A stretch of 64,000 nucleotides of DNA. Source: CAZABP01 sp964483245. Its GTDB lineage: Bacteria; Planctomycetota; UBA1135; UBA2386. The stretch lies in contig CAZABP010000023.1 of assembly GCA_964483245.1 (NCBI GenBank), positions 11,990-75,989 of the forward strand, written 5' to 3'. Below, piece by piece: positions 41,234 to 49,705 of the stretch (positions are counted from its first letter, which is position 1; each line of letters begins with the position of its first letter). Below the pieces are notes generated by a model. It made no database searches, was not told the DNA's origin, and worked only from the letters and a program-made list of their open reading frames with translations. The position numbers and the translations under genes were made by a program.

Positions 41234-42268
41234 ATGCAACATGACGTGCACGCGAGCGTCGTCTCGCGCAGAGCTCGGATCGGCGCTGCCGTCCTGATCC
41301 TCGCTGGCGCCGCTACCGCGCAGGAGCGGGACGCGCCGGCACCCAAGCGCCTGACGGCGTTCTTCTGGCACGACTCGCCGAACGACGTCGCGGCGCTGGA
41401 AGGGATCCGGGCGGCGCTGGCAGCGGCGCAGCTGCCGCACGAACTCTCCGTGTTGCAGGCGGATTCGGACCAGCGGCACGGGATCGAGCTGCTCGCTTCG
41501 GTCGGCCCGGCGAACTGTGACCTGTTGTTTGCGATGGGGACCCAAGCGGCACTGCTGGCGCGCGAACACCTGCGCGGGGTGCCGATCGTCTACACGGCAG
41601 TCACGAATCCGGTCGTGTCCGGCGTCGTGCCGTCGTGGGAGGGATCCGGGACGCGGATCGCCGGCAGCAGCAACTGGATCCCGCCGGCGACGATCCTGCA
41701 CGTGTTCCGCGCCGCTGTCCCGCGCCTGACGCGTCTGGGCATGCTGCGCTCACGCAGCTCCGGTGTGGTCAGTGCGGCCGAGCTCGCCGCGATGCGCGCG
41801 CATCTGGGCGAACAGAACGCGCCGCCGATCGAGATCCTCGAGCGGGTCGTCGACGATGCCGGTGGTATCACGGCGGCCGCACGCGAACTGATCGCCGCAG
41901 GCGTGCAGGCGATCTGGGTGCCGATCGACTTCACGATCTACACGAACATGCCTGCCGTCCGCGCCGCGGTCGCCGGCACCGGGGTCCCGATCCTGTCGTC
42001 GTCGCTGCAAGGCGCGCGGGAGGGCGCCGCCGCCGGGGTCGTCGTCGACTACCGGCTGCTCGGCCAGCGCGCGGCCGCGATCGCGCTCGACGTGCTGCGC
42101 GGCAAGCGCATCGGCGAGATCCCGGCCGACACGATGGAGAGCTATCAAGTCGTCGTCGGCGTCGGTGCCGCGCGCGAGGCGCGCTACGAGCTGCCGCTTT
42201 CGCTGCTCGTGATCGCGGACGAGCTGATCGATCCCGGCGTGCCGGCGGAGCCGCGCGATGGGCGCTGA
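41234..42268 (+). CDS. ABC-type solute-binding protein (DUF534/TrpX-like), orphan
   Basis: The 344-residue protein has a signal peptide (after MQHDVHASVVSRRARIG, the hydrophobic AAVLILAGAATAQ). The fold is that of type I periplasmic binding proteins of the DUF534 group: CDLLFAMGTQAALLAREHLRGVPIVYTAVTNPV, then GVVVDYRLLGQRAAAIALDVLRGK. In other bacteria such proteins serve ABC importers, but none is encoded here. Its gene overlaps the histidine-kinase start by 11 nt, so it may be the extracytoplasmic ligand-binding partner of that kinase. Upstream is a 253-bp divergent region shared with the 39610-40980 gene. Confidence 0.85.
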   Translation: MQHDVHASVVSRRARIGAAVLILAGAATAQERDAPAPKRLTAFFWHDSPNDVAALEGIRAALAAAQLPHELSVLQADSDQRHGIELLASVGPANCDLLFAMGTQAALLAREHLRGVPIVYTAVTNPVVSGVVPSWEGSGTRIAGSSNWIPPATILHVFRAAVPRLTRLGMLRSRSSGVVSAAELAAMRAHLGEQNAPPIEILERVVDDAGGITAAARELIAAGVQAIWVPIDFTIYTNMPAVRAAVAGTGVPILSSSLQGAREGAAAGVVVDYRLLGQRAAAIALDVLRGKRIGEIPADTMESYQVVVGVGAAREARYELPLSLLVIADELIDPGVPAEPRDGR

Positions 42269-43727
42269 GCCGGATCCGCAGGTCGCGGTCTGGCGCTCCC
42301 GGCTGGCGATGGAGCTGTTGCTCGTGCTGCTGCTCGTCGCCGGCGCGATGTTCTGGTTCGTGGCCGGCTACCTCGAGCCGAAGCTGGCCGGCGCCTTCGT
42401 CGCGCGCTGCGACGAGCTGGTCGCCAGCACCAGCGATGCGATGGAGGCGCTGGCGGATCAGCAGGTGCAGGGGAGCCGCGACCTGCTGGTCGACGTGATC
42501 CGCCACACCACCGACGCGCGCTCGCGCACGCTCGCCGACCTGCCGCTCGGCATCTACGGCGGCGACGTCGAGCGGATCCGGACGGCGATCCGCGCGCAGG
42601 ACGCCGAGCGGGGTGCGCGGATGCAGCGCAACACGGTCGTGCTGGGTGCCGAGATGCAGCGCCGCGCCGGAGAGCGGATCGATGCCCACGTCGCGGCGAT
42701 CGCGGCGGAGCAGCTGGCGCGCAACGAGGAGTTCGCGACGGAGATGCGCGCGTCGCATTTGTGGTTCGGCGGCGGGTTTCTGGGACTGCTGGTCCTCGTG
42801 CTCGGGCTCGGGCTCTACCAGTTCGTGGTGCGGCCGGTCGGCCGGCTGCGCGCGGCGACGCAGCGCGTCGCCAGTGGAGACCTCGAGGTCGAGGTCGCGA
42901 GCCATGCCCGCGACGAGATCGGCGCCCTGGCCGGAGACTTCTCGACGATGGTGCGCCAGCTACGCGAGTCGCGCGCCGAGCTGACGCGTCTCAATCGGGA
43001 ACTCGAGCAGGAGGTGGAGCGCAAGACGCGCCAGCTCGTGCACGCCGAGAAGATCGCCTCGATCGGGACCTTGGCCGGCGGTGTCGCGCACGAGTTCAAC
43101 AACCTGATCGGCGGCATCCACGGCTGCACGGTCGAGGTGCTGCAGTCGGAGCAGGATCCCGAGCGACGCGAGACGCTGGAGGTGATCCTGCGTGCTGCCG
43201 AACGGGCGCGCGGGATCACGCAGCAGCTGCTGCGGTTCGCGCGCCGCTCGGTGGACAAGAAGCAGCCGACGCAGCTGGCCGACGTCCTGCAGGAGGCGCT
43301 CGCCCTCGTCGAGCCGCAGGCGCGGCGGCGCCGGGTCGAGATCGTGCGCAGCATCGCGCCGGCGCCATCGATCCAGGCCGACCCGGATGCGCTGCACCTG
43401 GTGTTCGTGAACCTGTTCACCAACGGTCTCCAGGCGATGCCGGACGGCGGCACGCTGCAGATCGAGCTGACGGCCGACCGGCCCGCGCGCGAGCTGCTCG
43501 TGCGCGTCCGTGACCAGGGGATCGGGATCCCGGCGGAGGATCTCGATCGCGTGTTCGAGCCGTTCTTCACGCGCAAGGACCGTGCGAAGGACCCTTCCGA
43601 CCGCGGCACCGGGCTCGGCCTGTCGGTGTCGTATGGGATCGTCGCGGCGCACGGCGGGCGGATCACGGTGACGAGCCGGCCGGGTGAGGGGTCGGAGTTC
43701 ACGGTGCGGTTGCCGCTCGAGGCATGA
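42258..43727 (+). CDS. Membrane sensor histidine kinase
   Basis: The 489-residue protein has transmembrane helices at about 19-38 and 172-192, with an outer helical domain of about 130 residues between. A HAMP segment follows (VRPVGRLRAATQRVASGD). The HisKA domain has the phosphoacceptor His278 in GGVAHEFNN. The ATPase domain shows the N box NLFTNGLQAM, DQGIGIPAEDLDRVFEPFFTRK and GTGLGLSVSYGIV. This is an NtrB-like architecture that phosphorylates the response regulator encoded 70 bp downstream. The start overlaps the solute-binding protein gene by 11 nt. Ligand unknown. Confidence 0.93.
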   Translation: MGAEPDPQVAVWRSRLAMELLLVLLLVAGAMFWFVAGYLEPKLAGAFVARCDELVASTSDAMEALADQQVQGSRDLLVDVIRHTTDARSRTLADLPLGIYGGDVERIRTAIRAQDAERGARMQRNTVVLGAEMQRRAGERIDAHVAAIAAEQLARNEEFATEMRASHLWFGGGFLGLLVLVLGLGLYQFVVRPVGRLRAATQRVASGDLEVEVASHARDEIGALAGDFSTMVRQLRESRAELTRLNRELEQEVERKTRQLVHAEKIASIGTLAGGVAHEFNNLIGGIHGCTVEVLQSEQDPERRETLEVILRAAERARGITQQLLRFARRSVDKKQPTQLADVLQEALALVEPQARRRRVEIVRSIAPAPSIQADPDALHLVFVNLFTNGLQAMPDGGTLQIELTADRPARELLVRVRDQGIGIPAEDLDRVFEPFFTRKDRAKDPSDRGTGLGLSVSYGIVAAHGGRITVTSRPGEGSEFTVRLPLEA

Positions 43728-43737
43728 GGCGACGTGC

Positions 43738-43753
43738 CGGTATGGGCTTTGCC
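43738..43753 (+). promoter_or_regulatory. Possible sigma-54 promoter before the NtrC-type regulator gene
   Basis: CGG-TATG-GGCT-TT-GCC places GG (43739-43740) and GC (43751-43752) exactly 10 bp apart, the invariant -24/-12 spacing, with TT before the GC. The -24 element is a weak match to TGGCAC. It sits 45 bp upstream of the response-regulator ATG. It could allow autoregulation by the encoded sigma-54 activator. Confidence 0.3.
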
Positions 43754-43797
43754 TGGTACCCGCGCATGCGCTACGAGACCGCCAGCGTTTCCCCGCG

Positions 43798-45216
43798 ATG
43801 AGCGAAGCCGAACCGGAGCGCCCCGCGTCCTCGACCACGGCTGCTGCCAGCGCTGCGCACAGCATCCTGGTCGTCGACGACGAAGAGAGCATGCGGCACT
43901 TCCTGCGCCGCGGGCTGCGGCGCCTGGGGCACCAGGTCGACGCGGCCGAGGACGGCGAGCAGGCGATTGCGCGCTGGGCGCAGCAGCGGTTCGACCTCGC
44001 GATCGTGGACCTGAAGATGCCGGGCGTCGACGGACTCGGCGTGTTGAGCCGCCTGCGCAGCCAGGATCCGCGCGCCGTCGTGCTGCTGATGTCGGGGTAC
44101 GGCACGATCGCAACCGCGGTCGAGGCGATGAAACTCGGCGCCGCCGACTTCGTGACCAAGCCGTTCGAGCTGGACGAGCTCGTGCTGCGGATCGACCGCG
44201 CCCTCGAACACCGCCAGGCGCTCGAGGAGAACCTGAACCTGCGCCGGATGCTGACCGATTCCGGCGAGCACGTCGGCCTGGTCGGCCAGAGCACTGCGAT
44301 GCGCGGGCTGTACCAGCAGCTCGAGTTATTGCGCGAATCGCAGGCGACCGTGTTGATCACCGGCGAATCCGGCACCGGCAAGGGGTTGATCGCGAAGGCC
44401 GTGCATCTGATGTCCGACCGTGCGCGCGGGCCGTTCGTGCAGGTGCACTGCCCGGCGATCCCGGACACTTTGCTCGAGAGTGAGCTGTTCGGGCACGAGG
44501 CCGGGGCGTTCACCGGTGCGCGGCAGAGCAAGCTGGGGCTGATCGCGAAGGCGCACCGCGGGACCGTGTTCCTCGACGAGATCTCCGAGATGAGTCTCGC
44601 GGCGCAGGGGAAGCTGGAGCGCTTCCTGGAGGAGCACGAGTTCCTGCCGCTCGGCGCGACCGACCCGGTGCGCGTCGACGTGCGCGTCGTCGCGGCCAGC
44701 AACCGCGACCTGCCGGCTGCCGTGCGGGATGGAAAGTTCCGCGGCGGCCTGTTGTGGCGGCTCGACGTGGTCCGACTGCATGCGCCGCCGCTGCGCGAGC
44801 GCCGCGACGACGTGCCGTTGCTGGTCATGCACGAGCTGCGGCGGCTCGTCGAGCGCGGCGCGTGCACGCCCAAGAGCGTGACCGCGGACGCGATGGCGGA
44901 TCTCGCCGCCTACGACTGGCCCGGCAACGTCCGTGAGCTGCAGAACGTCGTCGAACGGATGGCCGTCATGTCCGGGCCGCAGCCGGTGCTGGGAGTCGGC
45001 GATCTGCCCGAGGAGTTCCGCGGCCGCGCGCCTCGCACCGAGGCATCGGGGGAGTACGCGGCGGCGATCGAGCAGTTCGACCGGGCCTGGTTCGCAGGGC
45101 TGCTGGCGCGCACCGGTGGGAACATCACGCTCGCTGCCGAACAGGCAGGGCTGTCGCGGGGGCATTTGCACCGGCGGATCCGCGCGCTGGGGCTGGATCC
45201 GGAGAGCTACCGTTGA
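43798..45216 (+). CDS. Sigma-54-dependent response regulator (NtrC family)
   Basis: The 472-residue protein has three parts. The receiver domain (about 22-135) has VDDEES and the phosphoacceptor Asp71 in IVDLKMPG, plus TKPF. The AAA+ domain has Walker A GESGTGKG (189-196), the sigma-54 contact loop GAFTGA (236-241), a Walker B-type GTVFLDEI, and the WPGNVREL C-terminal sensor. The Fis-type helix-turn-helix is at the C-terminus (GGNITLAAEQAGLSRGHLHRRI). Phosphorylated by the upstream kinase, it should activate sigma-54 promoters. The ATG at 43798 leaves 70 bp to the kinase gene. Confidence 0.94.
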   Translation: MSEAEPERPASSTTAAASAAHSILVVDDEESMRHFLRRGLRRLGHQVDAAEDGEQAIARWAQQRFDLAIVDLKMPGVDGLGVLSRLRSQDPRAVVLLMSGYGTIATAVEAMKLGAADFVTKPFELDELVLRIDRALEHRQALEENLNLRRMLTDSGEHVGLVGQSTAMRGLYQQLELLRESQATVLITGESGTGKGLIAKAVHLMSDRARGPFVQVHCPAIPDTLLESELFGHEAGAFTGARQSKLGLIAKAHRGTVFLDEISEMSLAAQGKLERFLEEHEFLPLGATDPVRVDVRVVAASNRDLPAAVRDGKFRGGLLWRLDVVRLHAPPLRERRDDVPLLVMHELRRLVERGACTPKSVTADAMADLAAYDWPGNVRELQNVVERMAVMSGPQPVLGVGDLPEEFRGRAPRTEASGEYAAAIEQFDRAWFAGLLARTGGNITLAAEQAGLSRGHLHRRIRALGLDPESYR

Positions 45217-45340
45217 ACCCGATCGGGCGCTGCTGCACGCGACGGAGCAGAACCCTCGGCAGCTGCTGGGGAGCAGCGGCGCGAGGTGCATGCCTCTCGC
45301 ATCCGGGTCGGGCTGCTGCGCGTGACCGGGAGCGCGACCG

Positions 45341-46081
45341 CTGACGCTGCGGATCGTCCAGATCACCGATCTGCATCTCCCGCCAGGCGGGGACGGAACC
45401 GCTTGGCGCAACCTGCGCCGCGTGTTGGCGGAGGTCGAGACGCAGCACGCGCCCGATCTGCTCGTAGTGACCGGGGATCTCGTGTCGCGGCGCCGGGCCG
45501 AGGCCTACTCCCGTCTGAGCGACGAGCTGATCCCGTTCGCCGGGCGGCTGCGCGTGCTGCCGGGCAACCATGACTCGCGCAGGTTGCTGCGTGCGGCGTT
45601 CGGCGACCTGCTGCAACGCGTCGGGTCGGCGGCCGTGTTCCGTGTGGAGCTCGGCTGCTGGCGGCTGCTGGGTCTCGATTCGGTGCGGCGCCCGTTCGTC
45701 CACGCGAAGTTCGGCCGCCGCCAGCTCGACTGGCTCGCGGCGGAGCTCCGCGCCGTGGATCGGCCGGTCCTCGCATTCGTGCACCACCCGCCGGCCCGCG
45801 TCGGCACCTGGTGGCTCGACAAGGACCTCGCGCGGGATCGCCGGCGGCTGCGGCGGGTCGTCGAGGCGACGCGCCTGCAGGCGTTCGTCTGCGGTCACGT
45901 GCACCAGCCGTACGAAGGCACGTTCGCCGGCGTGCGGGTCTGGACGACGCCCGCGGTCGCGTACCAGTTCGCGCCCGGCTCGTGGGTGCCACGACGCGGC
46001 GCGCGTGCGCCGGGCTACCGCGTGCTCGAGCTGCGAGCGGATGGCGGGATCCGCTCGCAGGTCGTCATGCTCGCCGACTGA
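45341..46081 (+). CDS. Calcineurin-like metallophosphoesterase (CpdA-like), probable CTG start
   Basis: The 246-residue enzyme has the five metallophosphoesterase blocks: ITDLHL (DxH), VVTGDL, LPGNHD, AFVHHPP and CGHVHQ, and matches CpdA-type 3-prime,5-prime-cyclic-nucleotide phosphodiesterases in layout. The first ATG/GTG/TTG in frame is the GTG at 45422, which lies after the essential ITDLHL motif. The reading frame is open back to the stop at 45323, and CTG at 45341 (LTLRIVQITDLHL) is the likely start; a frameshift near the start is the alternative. It is 125 bp after the response regulator on the same strand. The substrate is not proven. Confidence 0.75.
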   Translation: MTLRIVQITDLHLPPGGDGTAWRNLRRVLAEVETQHAPDLLVVTGDLVSRRRAEAYSRLSDELIPFAGRLRVLPGNHDSRRLLRAAFGDLLQRVGSAAVFRVELGCWRLLGLDSVRRPFVHAKFGRRQLDWLAAELRAVDRPVLAFVHHPPARVGTWWLDKDLARDRRRLRRVVEATRLQAFVCGHVHQPYEGTFAGVRVWTTPAVAYQFAPGSWVPRRGARAPGYRVLELRADGGIRSQVVMLAD

Positions 46082-48211
46082 TCAGCGGTCCAACTGCGCC
46101 AGGTACGTGAAGAGCGCTGGCAGCGTGCCGCCGTCGCGCCAGGCGAGCGATGCGAAGCGCAGCGCCGGATCGACGGCGTGCAGGCGTCCGAGTGCGCGCA
46201 GCGCAGCACCGCGTACTGCCGCCGGATTCGCCGCCGACGTCGCGAGATCGACCAGTGCGCTGCTGGCCGCCGGATCACCGGTCGCACCCAGCGCAAACGT
46301 CGCCTCGGCGCGCAACTCGGCGACCGCGCTGCTGCGCGCGACGTCGAGCAGGATGGGGGTCGCCGCGTCGCCGCAGGTCGCGGCGAGCACGTGCGCCGCG
46401 GTGCTGCGCAGGGCGGGGCAGGAGTCCTCGCGCAGCGCCTCCGAGAGGATGCGCAGGCAGGCCGGCGCGTTGGCGAGTCCGAGCGCGTAGACCGCCGCAG
46501 TGCGCGTCAGCGAGTTCTCGCCAGTGCGCGCTTGGCGGGCGAGCAGCTCGTCGCTGCCGCGGTCGCCGAGCAGGCCCAGTGCGAGCAGCCAGAGTCCTTC
46601 CATCTCCGCGTTGTTCTCCTGTGCGCGGGCGCTGCGCACGTCCGCGGCGAGCGCAGCGTCGTCCCGCCCGCGGCCCCACAGGCCCAGTGCGACCGCAGCC
46701 CAGCCGCGCAGCGCCTTGCGCCCGTGCTGGACCTGCTCGCGCAGGAACTCACGCGCCGCGTCGCCGCCGTGCTCGCCGATCGCGAGCAGCAGCTGAGCGC
46801 GCGTGCCCAGGTCGTGCTCGAGCTCGAACGCGGTCTGCAGCGCCGGCAACGCGAGGCTCGACCGGCTCCGGCCGAGCGCGCCGGCGGCGGCCCGACGCAG
46901 CTCGAGCGAGGTGCCGCCGACCGCCTGGGTCAGCGCAGCGACCGCGGGCGCGTCTTCGATCCGGTCGAACGACGTCGCGACGACTGCGCGGGCCGATGCA
47001 TGGCCCTGTTCGCGCACGCGGCTGCGGATCTCATCTGGGGCCTCCGGCTTGGGATTGAGCCGGACGTGGGCGGCAGCGCCGGCGAGCAGCAGCGGATCCT
47101 GTGAGGTCGCCAGCAGCTCCTCGGCGGCACGCCGCGCCCACGCGTCCTGGTGCTGGGTCCTGCCGAGCACGGCGAGCGCCAGCGGCCTGAGCACCGGGTC
47201 TGCGTCCGACAGCGCCAGTTGCAACAGCGTGTGGACGGCTGCAGCGTTGCCGGCGCTCGCAAGCCCGACGACCGTGGCGCAGCGCACTTCGAACGCTTGG
47301 TCCGTCAGATGCTTGCGCAGCTCAGGGTCGGCGATCCCGAGCTTCCCCAGCGCGAGCGCCGCGGATGCACGGACTTCGGGATCCGGATCGTACAGCGCTT
47401 CGCGTGCGACCGTGATTGCGCGGGTGCGCGCGCTGTTGCTGACCGTGGCACCCTCGATGTCGGGGAGCAGCCGCGGGCCGAACCAACGCGACGCCTGCAG
47501 GTCGAACCAGGTGAGCCAGGCTTCCGAGTCCAGATCGACCGTCGGGAGCATCGCAGTGCGGGCGAGCGTGCTGCGTCGCTGCTCAGTTGCGGTCCCGGCC
47601 GTGGTTGCGCCTGGGCCGCGCGGCGTTGCCGTCGTGGCGGGTCTTGGCGTGGCGCCGCTCGGACGCTGCGGTGCGGCGGCATCTCCGGGGCCGTTGTATG
47701 GGACAGGCTGCGGGCGCCATGGTTGTGGGGGTGGCGCCGGTGGCCACCGCGACGGTGCCTGGATGCGCGCTGTTTCCTCCAGCGAGAGTCCGTGGCGATC
47801 GAGCCACGCGCAGAGCGCAGAGTTGGTCGAGAGATCCGCCACCCACGCCGCGTTCGCGCCGGCCGCGACCTCCAGCGTCAGCGCCCCATTCCCGGTGCGG
47901 TCGAGCAGGTGAGCGACCGCGCAGCGCCGACCCGCAGCGTCGACGAAGTACGGCTGCCGCTGCCCGGGAACATCCGTGTTGGCGCCGAACAGCCCGCGCT
48001 CGCGGTATTCGCGCAACAGGTCGAGCGTCGCCAGCCTCGCTGCGGCGCGGGATGCATCCGCGGGCATCGGCGCGGCGCGCAGCTCGCGCTCGACACGCGC
48101 GTAGTGTTCGAGCAGGGCATCGCGGGTGACGCTCGGATCACCCGGCTGTTGCGAGGGAATCGGAAGCAGGACGGTGCACGCGGCTGCGGCGAGCCAGGAA
48201 GACTTCGACAT
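46082..48211 (-). CDS. Secreted HEAT-repeat protein
   Basis: The 709-residue protein has a signal peptide (SSWLAAAACTVLLPIPS). An N-terminal region (about 55-150) contains YFVDAAGRRCAVAHLL, AWVADLSTNSALCAWLDRHGLSLEETARIQ, a segment found in other bacterial exported proteins. After a Pro-rich linker (about 155-220) come roughly a dozen HEAT/PBS-lyase-like helical pairs, such as DPEVRASAALALGKLGIAD and SLELRRAAAGALGRSRSS. HEAT arrays are protein-interaction scaffolds. The stop is immediately next to that of the metallophosphoesterase (convergent). Function unknown. Confidence 0.85.
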   Translation of the reverse strand: MSKSSWLAAAACTVLLPIPSQQPGDPSVTRDALLEHYARVERELRAAPMPADASRAAARLATLDLLREYRERGLFGANTDVPGQRQPYFVDAAGRRCAVAHLLDRTGNGALTLEVAAGANAAWVADLSTNSALCAWLDRHGLSLEETARIQAPSRWPPAPPPQPWRPQPVPYNGPGDAAAPQRPSGATPRPATTATPRGPGATTAGTATEQRRSTLARTAMLPTVDLDSEAWLTWFDLQASRWFGPRLLPDIEGATVSNSARTRAITVAREALYDPDPEVRASAALALGKLGIADPELRKHLTDQAFEVRCATVVGLASAGNAAAVHTLLQLALSDADPVLRPLALAVLGRTQHQDAWARRAAEELLATSQDPLLLAGAAAHVRLNPKPEAPDEIRSRVREQGHASARAVVATSFDRIEDAPAVAALTQAVGGTSLELRRAAAGALGRSRSSLALPALQTAFELEHDLGTRAQLLLAIGEHGGDAAREFLREQVQHGRKALRGWAAVALGLWGRGRDDAALAADVRSARAQENNAEMEGLWLLALGLLGDRGSDELLARQARTGENSLTRTAAVYALGLANAPACLRILSEALREDSCPALRSTAAHVLAATCGDAATPILLDVARSSAVAELRAEATFALGATGDPAASSALVDLATSAANPAAVRGAALRALGRLHAVDPALRFASLAWRDGGTLPALFTYLAQLDR

Positions 48212-48333
48212 ACGGCTGACCTCCGGGCGTGCGCCTGCGCAAGTGCCGTGCCTGGGACCCGGCAGCCCTGCGCCGCGCAGCTGCGAAGGCGCCTGTCACG
48301 CCAGCGAAACGAGAGCGGAGAGGCGCGTCGGGC

Positions 48334-49440
48334 TCAGCGCCAACCGTCGATCAGGCTGGTTCGCGCGGCTGTGTCGTACTGCTCCGGGAACGCGTGCTGC
48401 TCGCCGGTGAGCGTCTGCAGTGCCTCGTGGACGCGCTGCGCCAACGCGCGGCAGGCGCGCTGCTCGCGTGCATCGGCTTCCTCCTTGGGGGTCGGGAACG
48501 CACGCAACAGGACCGCATGCGCGGTGTCGCCTCCTTCCGGCAGGCGCTGCGCGATCGCCACCATCGCGTCGATCGAGGCCGAAGTCAGCGAGTTGAAGTA
48601 CGCGCCGGAGCTCGCGTGCGGCGCGATCACGTCGATCGAACCGGCGTCGCCGCAGCGCGCGAGCGCGCGCACACAGTGCAGACGCAGCACGTTCGGATTC
48701 TTGCTCGGCTCGGGTGTGCGCAGCAGCACTTCGAGCTGCGGCTTGGCGCGCGCGTCGCCGGACTCAGCCAGCAGCGTGCAGACCTGGAACCGGATCTGGT
48801 CGTGCGGGGTCGCGAGCAACGTCTCTGCGGCTGCGACGACCGCGTCCGGATCCTGCTCGAGCAGCCGTTGCAAGGCGCGGTAGCGGACGACGACGTCTTC
48901 ATGCGGCAGATGTTCGCGCGCCGTGGTCGCATCGATCTGCTGCTCGAGCTGTTCCGCCAATGCATCGGCGGCGCGCAGCGACGCCGTCGTGATCGGGCCG
49001 GCTGCGGCCGGCTGCGCGCGCTCCACCGCGCGCTGGAACGACTCGAGCGAGCGCCCGGTATCGGCGAGCACTGCGAGCGTGCGTGGGTCGACCAGGAAGT
49101 GCTGTGGCCACGACGTGATGCCGAACCGGATCGCGACGCGCTCTGCGGCGCGGTCGGCGGTGCTGCCGCTGAAGTCCTGGAACAGGTACATCCAGACCAC
49201 GTCGTCGTACGAGTCGCGCAACCGCTCGTCGGACAGCAGCCCTTTCTCCATGACGACGCAGTGCGGGCAGTAGGTCTTCGTCGAGTAGATGAAGATCGGC
49301 TTGCTGCTCGCGAGCGCGCGCGCGTGCGCGTCGAAGAAATCCTGCGTCCACGGTGCGCCGGGAGGAGGGTTCTTGCTCTCGTTCTGGGCCGGGAGGACCA
49401 GCACCGGGAGCAGGGCCAACAGCAAGGGGAGGATGCGCAT
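48334..49440 (-). CDS. Secreted thioredoxin-fold protein with HEAT-like tail
   Basis: The protein has 368 residues from the ATG at 49440, which gives a signal peptide (LPLLLALLPVLVLPAQ). Residues about 25-150 are thioredoxin-like: PIFIYSTKTYCPHCVVM with the redox pair CPHC, and FGITSWPQHFLVDP (cis-Pro). The remainder is helical with HEAT-like repeats (LLATPHDQIRFQVCTLLAESGD, split by loops). It probably exchanges thiols on exported proteins. It lies upstream of the HEAT-repeat gene on the same strand with 122 bp between. Confidence 0.85.
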   Translation of the reverse strand: MRILPLLLALLPVLVLPAQNESKNPPPGAPWTQDFFDAHARALASSKPIFIYSTKTYCPHCVVMEKGLLSDERLRDSYDDVVWMYLFQDFSGSTADRAAERVAIRFGITSWPQHFLVDPRTLAVLADTGRSLESFQRAVERAQPAAAGPITTASLRAADALAEQLEQQIDATTAREHLPHEDVVVRYRALQRLLEQDPDAVVAAAETLLATPHDQIRFQVCTLLAESGDARAKPQLEVLLRTPEPSKNPNVLRLHCVRALARCGDAGSIDVIAPHASSGAYFNSLTSASIDAMVAIAQRLPEGGDTAHAVLLRAFPTPKEEADAREQRACRALAQRVHEALQTLTGEQHAFPEQYDTAARTSLIDGWR

Positions 49441-49705
49441 CGGGACCTCGGGAAGCGGCGCGGCAGCATACGGGGCCCGCAACCGCGCCGAGCCTCCGCG
49501 GGCCTGGATCGACGACCGGGGCTTCGCCGGAACGACGCGCTGCAGGGGCCTGGGGTGCTGCGCGGAAAACGACACTGGCGCTGCACCGGATCATTCGCGC
49601 GACAAGTTGGATACTGGCGCTTCCCCGGGCGCCCCCTCGATCCGCGCCGTGGCCCCGGGGCGTTCCTCCGCGCGGACCACCACCTCGAATCGCAAGGAGC
49701 AGACC

